A DNA stretch of 64,000 nucleotides from Collinsella aerofaciens (GTDB lineage: Bacteria; Actinomycetota; Coriobacteriia; Coriobacteriales; Coriobacteriaceae). Made by a program: the position numbers and the translations under genes. The stretch's first letter is position 1. Each line of letters begins with the position of its first letter. The notes under the pieces are model-generated. The model saw only the letters and a program-made list of their open reading frames with translations. It was not told the DNA's origin and did no database searches. The DNA is taken from positions 1-64,000 of the forward strand of contig RQAP01000032.1 of the NCBI GenBank assembly GCA_008671135.1. Direction: 5' to 3'. Shown here in pieces: positions 8,642 to 16,658 of this stretch.

Positions 8642-9223
8642 ATGACGCCGCCTTTGCGTTGGCGGTTGGGTGTTGCTGGTGGGGTGGCGCTGGTTGTGCT
8701 GCTTGTTGACCAGTTGACCAAGCTTGCGGTTCGTGCCGTGGGCGATGCACTACATGTGACCGTCATCCCCGGCGTGATCGACTTCCTGTTTGTCCGCAAT
8801 ATCGGCGCTGCCTTTAGCATGGGCGAGGGGCATGGCATCGCGTTTGCCGTGCTGGCGTTGGCGGTCATTATCGCTATTGCCGTGTACCTCGTTCGTGCGC
8901 CCCAGCTCGCCCATCTTGAGGTTGTGGGCATGGCGATGGTTGCGGGCGGTGCTATCGGCAACGCTATCGATCGTTTGGCCTTTGGCTTCGTGACCGATTT
9001 TATTGCCACCACCTTCATCGACTTTCCCGTCTTTAACGTGGCCGATATTGGCATCACCGTAGGCGTCGTGCTTGCCCTCATCGGCTACATGTTCTTGAGC
9101 CCTGCTGCCCGCGAAGTCGATGCGACTGCCGAGCTCAATGCCCGTGATGAGGCCCGCGCCAAGCGCAAAGCCAAGCAGCGTGGGGAGCGTGCCCGCAAGA
9201 TTCGCGAAAGGAATGAGCGTTAA
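8642..9223 (+). CDS. lspA: Lipoprotein signal peptidase (signal peptidase II)
   Basis: LspA is the membrane aspartyl protease that removes signal peptides from diacylglyceryl-modified prolipoproteins. The 193-residue protein has four hydrophobic segments and both catalytic aspartates, D110 in GNAIDRL and D135 in FNVADIGI. The C-terminal tail (about 158-193) is unusually long, highly charged and rich in Arg, Lys and Ala, probably cytosolic. ATG 8642 follows CTGGGGAT; a TTG six codons upstream is possible. The stop overlaps the next start (TAATG), so it is translationally coupled to the pseudouridine synthase gene. Several predicted lipoproteins elsewhere in the window would be its substrates. 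Confidence 0.93.
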   Translation: MTPPLRWRLGVAGGVALVVLLVDQLTKLAVRAVGDALHVTVIPGVIDFLFVRNIGAAFSMGEGHGIAFAVLALAVIIAIAVYLVRAPQLAHLEVVGMAMVAGGAIGNAIDRLAFGFVTDFIATTFIDFPVFNVADIGITVGVVLALIGYMFLSPAAREVDATAELNARDEARAKRKAKQRGERARKIRERNER

Positions 9224-10236
9224 TGGCCGACATCCATATTCTTGTTGCCGACGATTGCTCTGGCCAGCGTCTCGACGCCTTTCTGGGTGCCAACGACGGC
9301 TGCCCCACGCGCTCTGCCTGCGCGCATCTGATTGAGGGCGGCGCCGTAATCGTGAACGGCGAGACCTGTCTGTCAAAAAAGTATGCCGTACGCGCCGGTG
9401 ACCGCATCTCGGTCGACCTGCCCGAGCCGCACGACCCGACCGACGTGATTCCCGAGGCCATTCCCCTCGATATCCGCTACGAGGACGACTATCTCATTGT
9501 GCTCTCCAAGCAGCGCGGGCTGGTGTGCCATCCCGCCCATGGCCACGAGAGCGGCACCCTTGCGAACGCCTTGGTCTACCACTGCGGTATCGATCATCTT
9601 GGTACCGTGCAGGGTGAGGACCGCCCCGGCATCGTGCATCGCCTGGATTGCGATACCTCGGGCCTTATGCTCGCGGCAAAAGACGACGACACCCAGCGCG
9701 CGCTTCAGAATCTCATTCGCACGCGTACGCTCGACCGCCGCTATATCACGCTTGTCCACGGGCACATCGCCATGGACGAGGGCACTATCAACACCGGTAT
9801 TGCCCGATCGACGCGCGACCGCGTCAAGATGGCGGTTTCGGACGACCCCTTTGCCCGTCAGGCCATTACGACCTTTAAAGTCCTCGAGCGCTTTGATTCC
9901 ACGCGCTTTGACGATGGTTATACGCTCGTTGAGTGCCATCTGTTTACCGGTCGCACGCACCAGATTCGCGTGCATATGCGTCATATCAACCACGCCTGCG
10001 TGGGCGATCCACTCTACGGCAAGTGCGATGCGCGCGCCGACCAGGGCCTGACCAGGCAGTTCCTTCATTCCTGGCGCGTGGCGTTCGACCATCCCGTGAC
10101 GGGGGAGCGCATTGAGTGCCGCGACGAGTTGCCGTGGGATCTCACTGCGGTTCTCGACGATCTGGCTCCGCGCTCGCTCGGTCGCACGGCCGTTGGAGAT
10201 GAAATCGTTCCGCAGCTCGGTCTTCTCGAAGCCTAG
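9223..10236 (+). CDS. rluD: RluA/RluD-family 23S rRNA pseudouridine synthase
   Basis: The enzyme isomerises uridine to pseudouridine in large-subunit rRNA. The 337-residue protein has an N-terminal S4-like RNA-binding domain (about 8-70) followed by the RluA catalytic fold, with HRLDCDTSG carrying catalytic D142. The GRTHQIRVHMRHINH segment typical of the family is also present. It overlaps lspA by one base, the usual lspA-rluD order of Gram-positive bacteria and actinobacteria. The exact target uridines cannot be read from sequence; RluD is the closest named type. Confidence 0.92.
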   Translation: MADIHILVADDCSGQRLDAFLGANDGCPTRSACAHLIEGGAVIVNGETCLSKKYAVRAGDRISVDLPEPHDPTDVIPEAIPLDIRYEDDYLIVLSKQRGLVCHPAHGHESGTLANALVYHCGIDHLGTVQGEDRPGIVHRLDCDTSGLMLAAKDDDTQRALQNLIRTRTLDRRYITLVHGHIAMDEGTINTGIARSTRDRVKMAVSDDPFARQAITTFKVLERFDSTRFDDGYTLVECHLFTGRTHQIRVHMRHINHACVGDPLYGKCDARADQGLTRQFLHSWRVAFDHPVTGERIECRDELPWDLTAVLDDLAPRSLGRTAVGDEIVPQLGLLEA

Positions 10237-10250
10237 CCAGTATTAGGTGG

Positions 10251-10284
10251 TTTCTTGAACTCGGTAAGCCTGCGGTAAGATATA
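10251..10284 (+). promoter_or_regulatory. Candidate promoter for the glycosyltransferase gene
   Basis: TTGAAC (-35-like) is followed at a plausible distance by the A+T-rich TAAGATATAC segment in the 82-base gap after rluD. This is motif-level support only. Confidence 0.35.
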
Positions 10285-10318
10285 CGATTGTTTACGTTAC
10301 GCGTTGCTGGGAGCCTGC

Positions 10319-11614
10319 ATGCTCGCCTTTTTACAAACCAACACACCCATCGTGATCTTCAACCAGATTGTCGTCACGCTGCTCACGGTCTGCTTTCTGT
10401 ACCAGGTGGTCTTCTTTGTCATTGGCGCTCTTCGTGGCGAGGTCGCGCCTCCCAAGGCCAAAAAACTCCATCGCTATGCCTTTTTTATTGCGGCGCATAA
10501 TGAGGAGGCCGTGATCGCCAACCTCGTTCGCTCCATCAAGGACCAGGATTATCCGTCCGAGCTCATCGAGGTTTTCGTGGTCGCCGATGCCTGCACCGAC
10601 AACACGGCGCAGCTCGCGCGCGAGGCCGGTGCCATTGTTTACGAGCGCAATGACCTGGCCCGCAAGGGCAAGAGCTGGGTCATGGACTTTGGCTTCGACC
10701 GCATTCTCAACGAGTATCCCGACACGTTTGAGGGCTACTTTATCTTCGATGCCGATAACGTTATCTCCCGCGATTACGTTTCCAAGATGAATGATGCCTT
10801 TGACCAGGGCTTCCATGTGGTCACGAGCTATCGCAATTCCAAGAACTTCGGCAGCTCGTGGATCTCGGCTGCTAATGCCACGTGGTATCTACGCGAGGCG
10901 CGCTTCCTCAACAACGCGCGCAATATCTGTAAGACGTCCTGCGCTGTTTCGGGTTCGGGTTACCTTATCTCGTCAAGCGTTATCGAGGGCATGCACGGTT
11001 GGCAGTTCCACACGCTGACCGAGGACATTCAGTTCACTACGTTCTGCGCTATTCACGGTATTCGCATTGGCTATGCGCCGGCGGAGTTCTTTGACGAGCA
11101 ACCCGTGACGTTCAAGGCATCCTGGAAGCAGCGTATGCGCTGGACCAAGGGCTTTTACCAGGTGTTCTTTACCTACGGTAAGCATCTGGTCAAGTCGATG
11201 TTCCGCTATCATCGCTTTGCCGCCTACGACATGTTCATGACGATCGCCCCGGGTATGCTGCTATCGCTGATCTCGATGCTCGCTAATGCGACGTTCTTGA
11301 TTGTGGGTGGCCTTTCGCATGGTTTCTTGGCAACCGAAGTCGAGATGCAGGCGTGCGCCGCTTCGCTCATTATGACCTTCGCCATGATGTATCAGACGTT
11401 CTTTATCCTGGCGCTGCTCACGACTATCTTTGAGTACAAGCATATTCACTGCGCGCATAAGTGGCGCCTGGTGACTAACCTGTTTACCTTCCCGATCTTT
11501 ATGTTCAGCTATATCCCCATCACGGTGGCCGCGCTGTTCCTGAAGGTCGACTGGGTGCCGACGCAGCACGCCGTCAACGTTACCCTTGACGAGGTCATGC
11601 AAGGCGCCAAATAA
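10319..11614 (+). CDS. Membrane glycosyltransferase, family 2
   Basis: The 431-residue protein is a processive-type GT2 enzyme in the inner membrane. It has an N-terminal membrane segment, then a cytosolic GT-A domain with the nucleotide-sugar motifs DACTDN, FDADN and TEDIQF and the QxxRW acceptor motif (QRMRW). At least three membrane spans follow at the C-terminus. This architecture is shared with synthases of beta-linked polysaccharides and glycolipids. The sugar and acceptor cannot be told from sequence. ATG 10319 follows a CTGGGAG ribosome site; the TTG five codons earlier is less likely. No polysaccharide genes adjoin it. Confidence 0.85.
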   Translation: MLAFLQTNTPIVIFNQIVVTLLTVCFLYQVVFFVIGALRGEVAPPKAKKLHRYAFFIAAHNEEAVIANLVRSIKDQDYPSELIEVFVVADACTDNTAQLAREAGAIVYERNDLARKGKSWVMDFGFDRILNEYPDTFEGYFIFDADNVISRDYVSKMNDAFDQGFHVVTSYRNSKNFGSSWISAANATWYLREARFLNNARNICKTSCAVSGSGYLISSSVIEGMHGWQFHTLTEDIQFTTFCAIHGIRIGYAPAEFFDEQPVTFKASWKQRMRWTKGFYQVFFTYGKHLVKSMFRYHRFAAYDMFMTIAPGMLLSLISMLANATFLIVGGLSHGFLATEVEMQACAASLIMTFAMMYQTFFILALLTTIFEYKHIHCAHKWRLVTNLFTFPIFMFSYIPITVAALFLKVDWVPTQHAVNVTLDEVMQGAK

Positions 11615-11622
11615 CCACCACC

Positions 11623-11664
11623 AAAACCACCGCAAAGGGGACAGGCACCTTTGTGGTGGTTTTT
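11623..11664 (+). terminator. Terminator after the glycosyltransferase gene, repeat family member 2
   Basis: Arms AAAACCACCGCAAAGG and CCTTTGTGGTGGTTTTT enclose the loop GGACAGGCA. The arms match the terminator at 3982-4020 almost base for base, so this is a dispersed terminator-like repeat. Confidence 0.85.
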
Positions 11665-11695
11665 GCTTTTGCGATGCAGCTCGAGGAGGAGTCCG

Positions 11696-12118
11696 ATGGC
11701 CTATATCCCGTTTTGGATTTGCATCTTTGCCGGCGTGGCAATTGATGCCCGAGAGCGACGGTTTCCCAATGGGCTTGCCGGCGCATGTGCCGTGGCGGCG
11801 TTGGCGGGCGTTTGGCTCGACCTCGGTTTGAACACAGCGCTTGACCACGCCGGTCTTGCGGTCATCGTCTACCTTGCCCTTGTGCTCACTGAGTCGCTCT
11901 GGCGGCGCCTTCGCCACGCCCCGGGCATCGGCATGGGGGATGCCAAGGCGCTCTTCGCGCTTTGCACGCTCGACCCTATGGGTGGCATCGTGGCATTTGC
12001 CGTCGCACTCCTGGCCCTGGCCCTCTCCTGCCTCTTCACAAAATCACGCTCCCTGCCATTGCTCCCGTTTTTGGTGCCGATTTTTGCCATAATCGAGGTC
12101 GTGGGCTGCACTTTGTAA
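11696..12118 (+). CDS. Short A24-type prepilin peptidase-like protein
   Basis: This 140-residue hydrophobic protein has both aspartate motifs of the A24 aspartyl prepilin peptidases: DARERRFPN near residue 15 and GIGMGDAK near residue 80. It lacks the N-terminal zinc-finger/methyltransferase domain of full PilD/ComC enzymes, so it resembles the short TadV/CpaA-like type. GAGGAGG lies a few bases before ATG 11696, which supports the start. No pilin or secretion genes are adjacent, so its substrate is not visible here. Confidence 0.78.
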   Translation: MAYIPFWICIFAGVAIDARERRFPNGLAGACAVAALAGVWLDLGLNTALDHAGLAVIVYLALVLTESLWRRLRHAPGIGMGDAKALFALCTLDPMGGIVAFAVALLALALSCLFTKSRSLPLLPFLVPIFAIIEVVGCTL

Positions 12119-12149
12119 CCGATTGCGCACCCTTCTTAAGGAGCATGCC

Positions 12150-13397
12150 ATGGCAACTAATCAAGAAACGGCCGTCATTAAGGCGCGCATGGACCGTATT
12201 CCCTCGGCGTTGTCGCCCGAACTTGTCGAGCGCATTGCCGCCGATCGTGCTTCGGGCTATGTCAACCCGTATCGTTGCAACGACGATCAGGTCATTCGTC
12301 GTATTGATCGCGCCGCCGACAAAGGCACGCTTATGCGTCCGGCGTTTATGCGCGATACCGAAAAGATACTTCATCTTCCGGCGTACACCCGTTATGCAGG
12401 CAAAACGCAGGTCTTTAGCTTCCGTAGCAATGACGATCTGTCACGCCGCGGTTTGCACGTGCAGCTCGTCTCCCGCATTGCGCGCGATATCGGTCGCGCC
12501 CTGGGGCTCAATTGCGATCTGATCGAGGCGATTGGCCTGGGTCACGACTTGGGACACACGCCTTTCGGCCATGCCGGCGAGCGCTTCCTCAACGATATCT
12601 ATCATGAGCGTACGGGGCGTTATTTTTTCCATAACGTGCAGTCGGTCCGCGTGCTCGACACACTGTACGGCCGCAACGTGTCGCTCCAGACGCTCGACGG
12701 CGTGCTATGCCATAACGGCGAGTACGAGCAGCGTGTGTTTGAGCTCTCGGACATGAGCTCCTTTGACCAGTTTGACCAGACGGTTGAGGATTGCATTGCC
12801 ACGGGCTATAGCGCAATTGGGCATCTGCGTCCCATGACGCTCGAGGGCTGCGTCGTTCGCATCTCGGATATTCTTGCCTACGTCGGTCGTGACCGTCAGG
12901 ATGCGATCGCGGCGGGCCTGCTGTCACCCGACGCTTTTGATGATGGCCGGGGCGGTGCCTACAACAGTTGGATCCTCACGCATGCCTCCATCGATATCGT
13001 TGAGCACAGCTATGGTAAGCCGCGCATCGAGATGAGCGAGGACCTGTTTGAGGAAATCCGCCGAGCCAAGCGCGAGAACTACGAGAAGATCTATAGCAAG
13101 GGCGGTATCGAAGGCGATTCCGAGGTGGAGCTGCGTGAGGCGTTCGAAAAGCTCTACGACCGTTGCCTGCGGGATCTAAACAGTGGTGACGAGTCCTCGT
13201 ACATCTTTAAGCACCATATTTCGCGCATCGAGCAGCAGCTTTCCTACTACGATCGCGCCTATGCCTGGCAGAATGATAAGGACCAGGCGGTCGTGGATTA
13301 CATTGCGAGCATGACGGACGGTTATTTCTGCGAGCTCACGAGCAAGCTGTTTCCGGGATTGAAGTTTCCGCACCGTACCTATATTAACGAACGGTAG
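12150..13397 (+). CDS. HD-domain dNTP triphosphohydrolase (Dgt-like)
   Basis: The 415-residue protein carries the HD metal-site signature GLGHDLGHTPFGH near residues 128-140 and an early H..R segment, as in deoxyguanosinetriphosphate triphosphohydrolases, which cleave dNTPs to deoxynucleoside and triphosphate. AAGGAG lies six bases before ATG 12150. Actinobacterial dgt genes often precede dnaG; here rarA follows instead, which still fits a role in replication or dNTP balance. Substrate specificity is inferred from the family. Confidence 0.85.
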   Translation: MATNQETAVIKARMDRIPSALSPELVERIAADRASGYVNPYRCNDDQVIRRIDRAADKGTLMRPAFMRDTEKILHLPAYTRYAGKTQVFSFRSNDDLSRRGLHVQLVSRIARDIGRALGLNCDLIEAIGLGHDLGHTPFGHAGERFLNDIYHERTGRYFFHNVQSVRVLDTLYGRNVSLQTLDGVLCHNGEYEQRVFELSDMSSFDQFDQTVEDCIATGYSAIGHLRPMTLEGCVVRISDILAYVGRDRQDAIAAGLLSPDAFDDGRGGAYNSWILTHASIDIVEHSYGKPRIEMSEDLFEEIRRAKRENYEKIYSKGGIEGDSEVELREAFEKLYDRCLRDLNSGDESSYIFKHHISRIEQQLSYYDRAYAWQNDKDQAVVDYIASMTDGYFCELTSKLFPGLKFPHRTYINER

Positions 13398-13457
13398 TTC
13401 GTATCTATTAGGTATACTGTTAGTGGATAACTTTTTTGATTGATGCACGGGATGGCT

Positions 13458-14807
13458 ATGGACGACCTTTTTTCTGCTTCGACGCGCGAGCGTTCCTTTC
13501 AGAATGCGCCGCTTGCGGTGCGCATGCGCCCCAATTCGCTCGACGAGTATGTGGGCCAGCAAAAGGCCGTCGGTAAGGGCTCATGGTTGCGTGCCGCGAT
13601 CGAGCACGATGTGCTTTCGAGCGTGATACTGTACGGGCCGGCCGGTACGGGCAAGACGACGCTGGCCCACATTATCGCCAACCATACCAAGAGTGAGTTT
13701 GTCGAGGTCAGCGCCGTCACGGGTACCGTGAAGGACCTGCGTCGCGTGATCGACGAGGCAAAGACGCGTCTGAATACGTACGACCGTCGCACCATCCTGT
13801 TTATCGACGAGATTCATCGCTTTTCGAAGTCACAGCAGGATGCATTGCTGCATGCGGTTGAGAACCGTACCGTCATTATGATTGGTGCCACGACGGAGAA
13901 CCCGTACTTCGAGGTCAACTCGGCGTTGCTCTCGCGTGGTCGTGTGGTGGAACTTGAACACCTTAAGGACGAGGACATAGCCACGCTGATCGAGCGTGCG
14001 CTCGAGGCTCCGCATGGCCTGAACGGTAAGTTCTCGGCCGATGAGGATACGGTCAAGACCATTTGTACGCTGGCCGCGGGTGATGCACGCTCGGCCCTGA
14101 CGACACTTGAGCTGGCGAGCGAGATTGCCGTCACGCGTCCCGATACCGAGGGAACGCCAGCGCCGTCGGCGGGGGAGCGCTATCCCATCACCGTGGATGA
14201 CGTAAAGATTGCCAACCCGCGTCGCGGCTTTACGTATGACAAAAACGGTGACATGCACTACGACATCATCAGTGCGTTCATCAAGTCCATGCGCGGTAGC
14301 GACCCCGATGCCACGGTCTACTGGCTTGCGCGCATGATCGATGCAGGGGAGGATCCTAAGTTTATCGCCCGTCGCATTATGATTCATGCCTCTGAGGACG
14401 TTGGCAACGCTGACCCGCAGGCGCTTCTTATAGCGCATGCTGCGTTTAAATCTGCCGAGGTTATTGGCTATCCCGAGTGCCGTATTAACCTCGCGCAGGC
14501 TGCGCTCTATGTTTGTTTGGCGCCTAAGTCCAATGCGTGTGAGGCTTCGATCGATGCGGCGCTGGCCGATATCCATTCTAGTGGGCTTCGCGAGGTGCCT
14601 AGTTATCTGCGCGATCGCCATCGCCCGGGCAGCGATGATTACGGTGTGTATAAGTATCCACATGATTATCCCGAAGGCTGGGTCGATCAGCGCTATTTGC
14701 CCGAGGGACTGGAGCGCGGCGCGTTCTGGCAGCCTGCTGGCCGCGGTTGGGAAGAATGGCGCGTAGAGCAAAGCGAACGCGACCGCAGCGGGAATGCACC
14801 GAAGTAG
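13458..14807 (+). CDS. rarA: Replication-associated recombination protein A (MgsA/RarA AAA+ ATPase)
   Basis: RarA is a clamp-loader-like AAA+ ATPase that acts at stalled replication forks. The 449-residue protein has Walker A GPAGTGKTT near residues 59-67, Walker B ILFIDEIHRF, sensor 1 GATTENPYFEVN, and the C-terminal tetramerisation region with DYGVYKYPHDYPEGW. The start is uncertain: ATG codons at 13443, 13452 and 13458 are in frame, and GGG at 13449 best fits 13458. Confidence 0.93.
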   Translation: MDDLFSASTRERSFQNAPLAVRMRPNSLDEYVGQQKAVGKGSWLRAAIEHDVLSSVILYGPAGTGKTTLAHIIANHTKSEFVEVSAVTGTVKDLRRVIDEAKTRLNTYDRRTILFIDEIHRFSKSQQDALLHAVENRTVIMIGATTENPYFEVNSALLSRGRVVELEHLKDEDIATLIERALEAPHGLNGKFSADEDTVKTICTLAAGDARSALTTLELASEIAVTRPDTEGTPAPSAGERYPITVDDVKIANPRRGFTYDKNGDMHYDIISAFIKSMRGSDPDATVYWLARMIDAGEDPKFIARRIMIHASEDVGNADPQALLIAHAAFKSAEVIGYPECRINLAQAALYVCLAPKSNACEASIDAALADIHSSGLREVPSYLRDRHRPGSDDYGVYKYPHDYPEGWVDQRYLPEGLERGAFWQPAGRGWEEWRVEQSERDRSGNAPK

Positions 14808-14907
14808 CTGCTGATAATTTTGTTCCACGTTGCTGCTCTTGGCATGTTCGGTCCCCTTTGGGGTACCATGGGAACCGTCTGTATTTCGATTCCTTTGGGA
14901 GGCTTGT

Positions 14908-15495
14908 ATGAGTCCCATTCAAATCGCCTTGCTGTTGCTCGCCGTTGCCGGCGTGTGGGCTATCGTTGAGCTCGCGCTTACCCTGCGCAAGACCCGCACC
15001 GTTGTCGACTCGCTCGATAAGACCGTGAACGACCTCAACAACACCATCGCCGAGGCTCAGCCTGTGGTGGCAAAGCTCGATGGCGCTGTCGATGAGCTTA
15101 CGCCGGCGCTTGCCCAGATGGAGCCGCTGCTTAAGTCGAGCAAGACCGCGGTCGATGCCTTGACGTCCAACCTTGTTGAGGTTGAGGCCGTCGTTCGCGA
15201 CATTTCCGAGGTCACGGGCAGTGTGGCCGAGGCCAGCAGCGCCGTGTCGAGCGTGACTGATTCTGCCGCCGGTGCTGTGCAGAAGCTCTTCAATAAGGTG
15301 AAGGCTCCTGCAGCCGACGCCGATCGCAAGCTCGCCGCTGCCGCTGCGGAGGCCGAGCAGCCTACCGAGCGCGTCCTAATTGGCGAGGACGAGGCCGCCG
15401 CGGGCGACGATGATGGTCAGAAGTCTGCATCCAAGCCGGCTCAGTATTACACCTATACGCCCGCCGAGACCTCTGAGGAGTCCTGCGATGAGTAG
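14908..15495 (+). CDS. Membrane-anchored coiled-coil protein (DUF948-like)
   Basis: The 195-residue protein starts with one transmembrane helix (about 4-24). A long alpha-helical region follows with hydrophobic heptads (about 28-145, repeated VxxLxxxVxxL patterns). The acidic tail is Ala/Glu/Asp-rich. This layout matches the DUF948 group, often found near general-stress genes. GGGAGG lies five bases before ATG 14908. Its stop overlaps the next start, so it is co-translated with the RsbW-like protein and probably belongs to the sigma-factor cassette. Its function is unknown. Confidence 0.75.
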   Translation: MSPIQIALLLLAVAGVWAIVELALTLRKTRTVVDSLDKTVNDLNNTIAEAQPVVAKLDGAVDELTPALAQMEPLLKSSKTAVDALTSNLVEVEAVVRDISEVTGSVAEASSAVSSVTDSAAGAVQKLFNKVKAPAADADRKLAAAAAEAEQPTERVLIGEDEAAAGDDDGQKSASKPAQYYTYTPAETSEESCDE

Positions 15496-15865
15496 CGAAG
15501 CAACCTGCCCTATCACGCTGACCGTTGCCGGTGACCCGCGTCTCGCTCGCCTTGTGCGCATGACGGCAGCCAACGTTGGTGCCCTGTGCTCTATGTCTGT
15601 CGATCGCATTGAGGACATCCGCATGGCTGCCGAGGAGGCTTTCATCTTTGGTTGCACCGCGGTCGACTGCGATGACATCACCATCAAATTCGATGTCGAT
15701 GAGACCCACGTTGGCATGACTATTACCTTTGGCGACCAGGCTACGGTCGATGAAGACGACCAGGCTGCGGTGTATGCCGAGCTCATCCTCGCGAGCGTGT
15801 GCGACTCCTACGAAAAGACTGCGGCGCCCCTGACGCTTTCCCTCGACCTCAAGGCGGATATTTAA
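15488..15865 (+). CDS. RsbW-like anti-sigma factor candidate lacking ATP-binding motifs
   Basis: The 125-residue protein lies between a stress-associated membrane protein and a sigma-B/F-type factor, the position normally held by an RsbW/SpoIIAB anti-sigma kinase. RIEDIRMAAEEAF resembles the helix before the N-box of such GHKL ATPases. However, the N-box asparagine and the DxGxG box are not visible, and the protein is short. It may be a divergent anti-sigma factor that binds the sigma factor without kinase activity. This rests mainly on position and weak similarity. It overlaps the upstream gene by eight bases. Confidence 0.6.
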   Translation: MSSEATCPITLTVAGDPRLARLVRMTAANVGALCSMSVDRIEDIRMAAEEAFIFGCTAVDCDDITIKFDVDETHVGMTITFGDQATVDEDDQAAVYAELILASVCDSYEKTAAPLTLSLDLKADI

Positions 15866-15866
15866 T

Positions 15867-16658
15867 ATGACCGAACGTTCCCGGAGCGGCAAGACCGCTT
15901 GGGACAAGGAGAAAACCCGCGAGCTGTTTCGTCGCTACAAGGAGACCGGTGATCCGGACGCCCGCGAGCAGCTCGTCATGTCCCATATGAACCTGGTAAG
16001 GTTTCTTGCCAACAAATTTAAGAATCGCGGCGAGCCGCTCGACGACCTCATGCAGGTCGGCTATCTGGGTTTGCTCAAGGCTATCGACCGTTTTGATCCC
16101 GAGCGCGGACTCGAGTTCACGACGTTTGCGACACCCACTATCCTGGGCGAGATCAAACGCCATTTCCGCGACAAGGGCTGGAGCGTGCGCGTACCGCGTC
16201 GTCTGCAGGAGCTCTCGGCCAAGGTCAACCAGGCTACTGACAAACTTACCAACGAGCTGCAGCGTTCGCCCAAGGTTGAGGAGATCGCTGAGTATCTAGA
16301 TGTGACTGTCGATGAGGTCCTCGAGGCTATGGAATCGTCTTCGGCCTATACCTCGGTGCCCATCGAGGCTCCTGGTGCGTCCGATTCCGACGATGCGCCG
16401 TCGATTCTCGACCGTTACGCCGACGATGACAACGAGCTCGACTTTACCGATGACCGCCTGGTGATCGAGGAAGCCATCCGCGATTTCTCGCCGCGCGAGC
16501 GCGAGGTGATCGAGCTGCGCTTTGTGAAGGGCATGACCCAGATCGAGATCGCCAAGAAGCTGGGTATTTCTCAGGTGCAGGTTTCGCGTCTGCTGCGCCG
16601 CACGCTTAAGAAGATTCAGGACAAGATCGACCCCGACGGAGTGATGATTCGTTCATGA
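15867..16658 (+). CDS. Alternative sigma factor, SigB/SigF family
   Basis: The 263-residue protein has sigma region 2 (DLMQVGYLGLLKAIDRFDP, then EFTTFATPTILGEIKRHFRD), region 3 (VPRRLQELSAKVNQA) and region 4 with a helix-turn-helix (TQIEIAKKLGISQVQVSRLL). Region 1.1 is absent, as in general-stress and sporulation sigma factors. It starts one base after the stop of the RsbW-like gene. It would direct RNA polymerase to a stress regulon, with the neighbouring protein as a likely partner. SigB versus SigF naming cannot be settled here. Confidence 0.93.
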   Translation: MTERSRSGKTAWDKEKTRELFRRYKETGDPDAREQLVMSHMNLVRFLANKFKNRGEPLDDLMQVGYLGLLKAIDRFDPERGLEFTTFATPTILGEIKRHFRDKGWSVRVPRRLQELSAKVNQATDKLTNELQRSPKVEEIAEYLDVTVDEVLEAMESSSAYTSVPIEAPGASDSDDAPSILDRYADDDNELDFTDDRLVIEEAIRDFSPREREVIELRFVKGMTQIEIAKKLGISQVQVSRLLRRTLKKIQDKIDPDGVMIRS

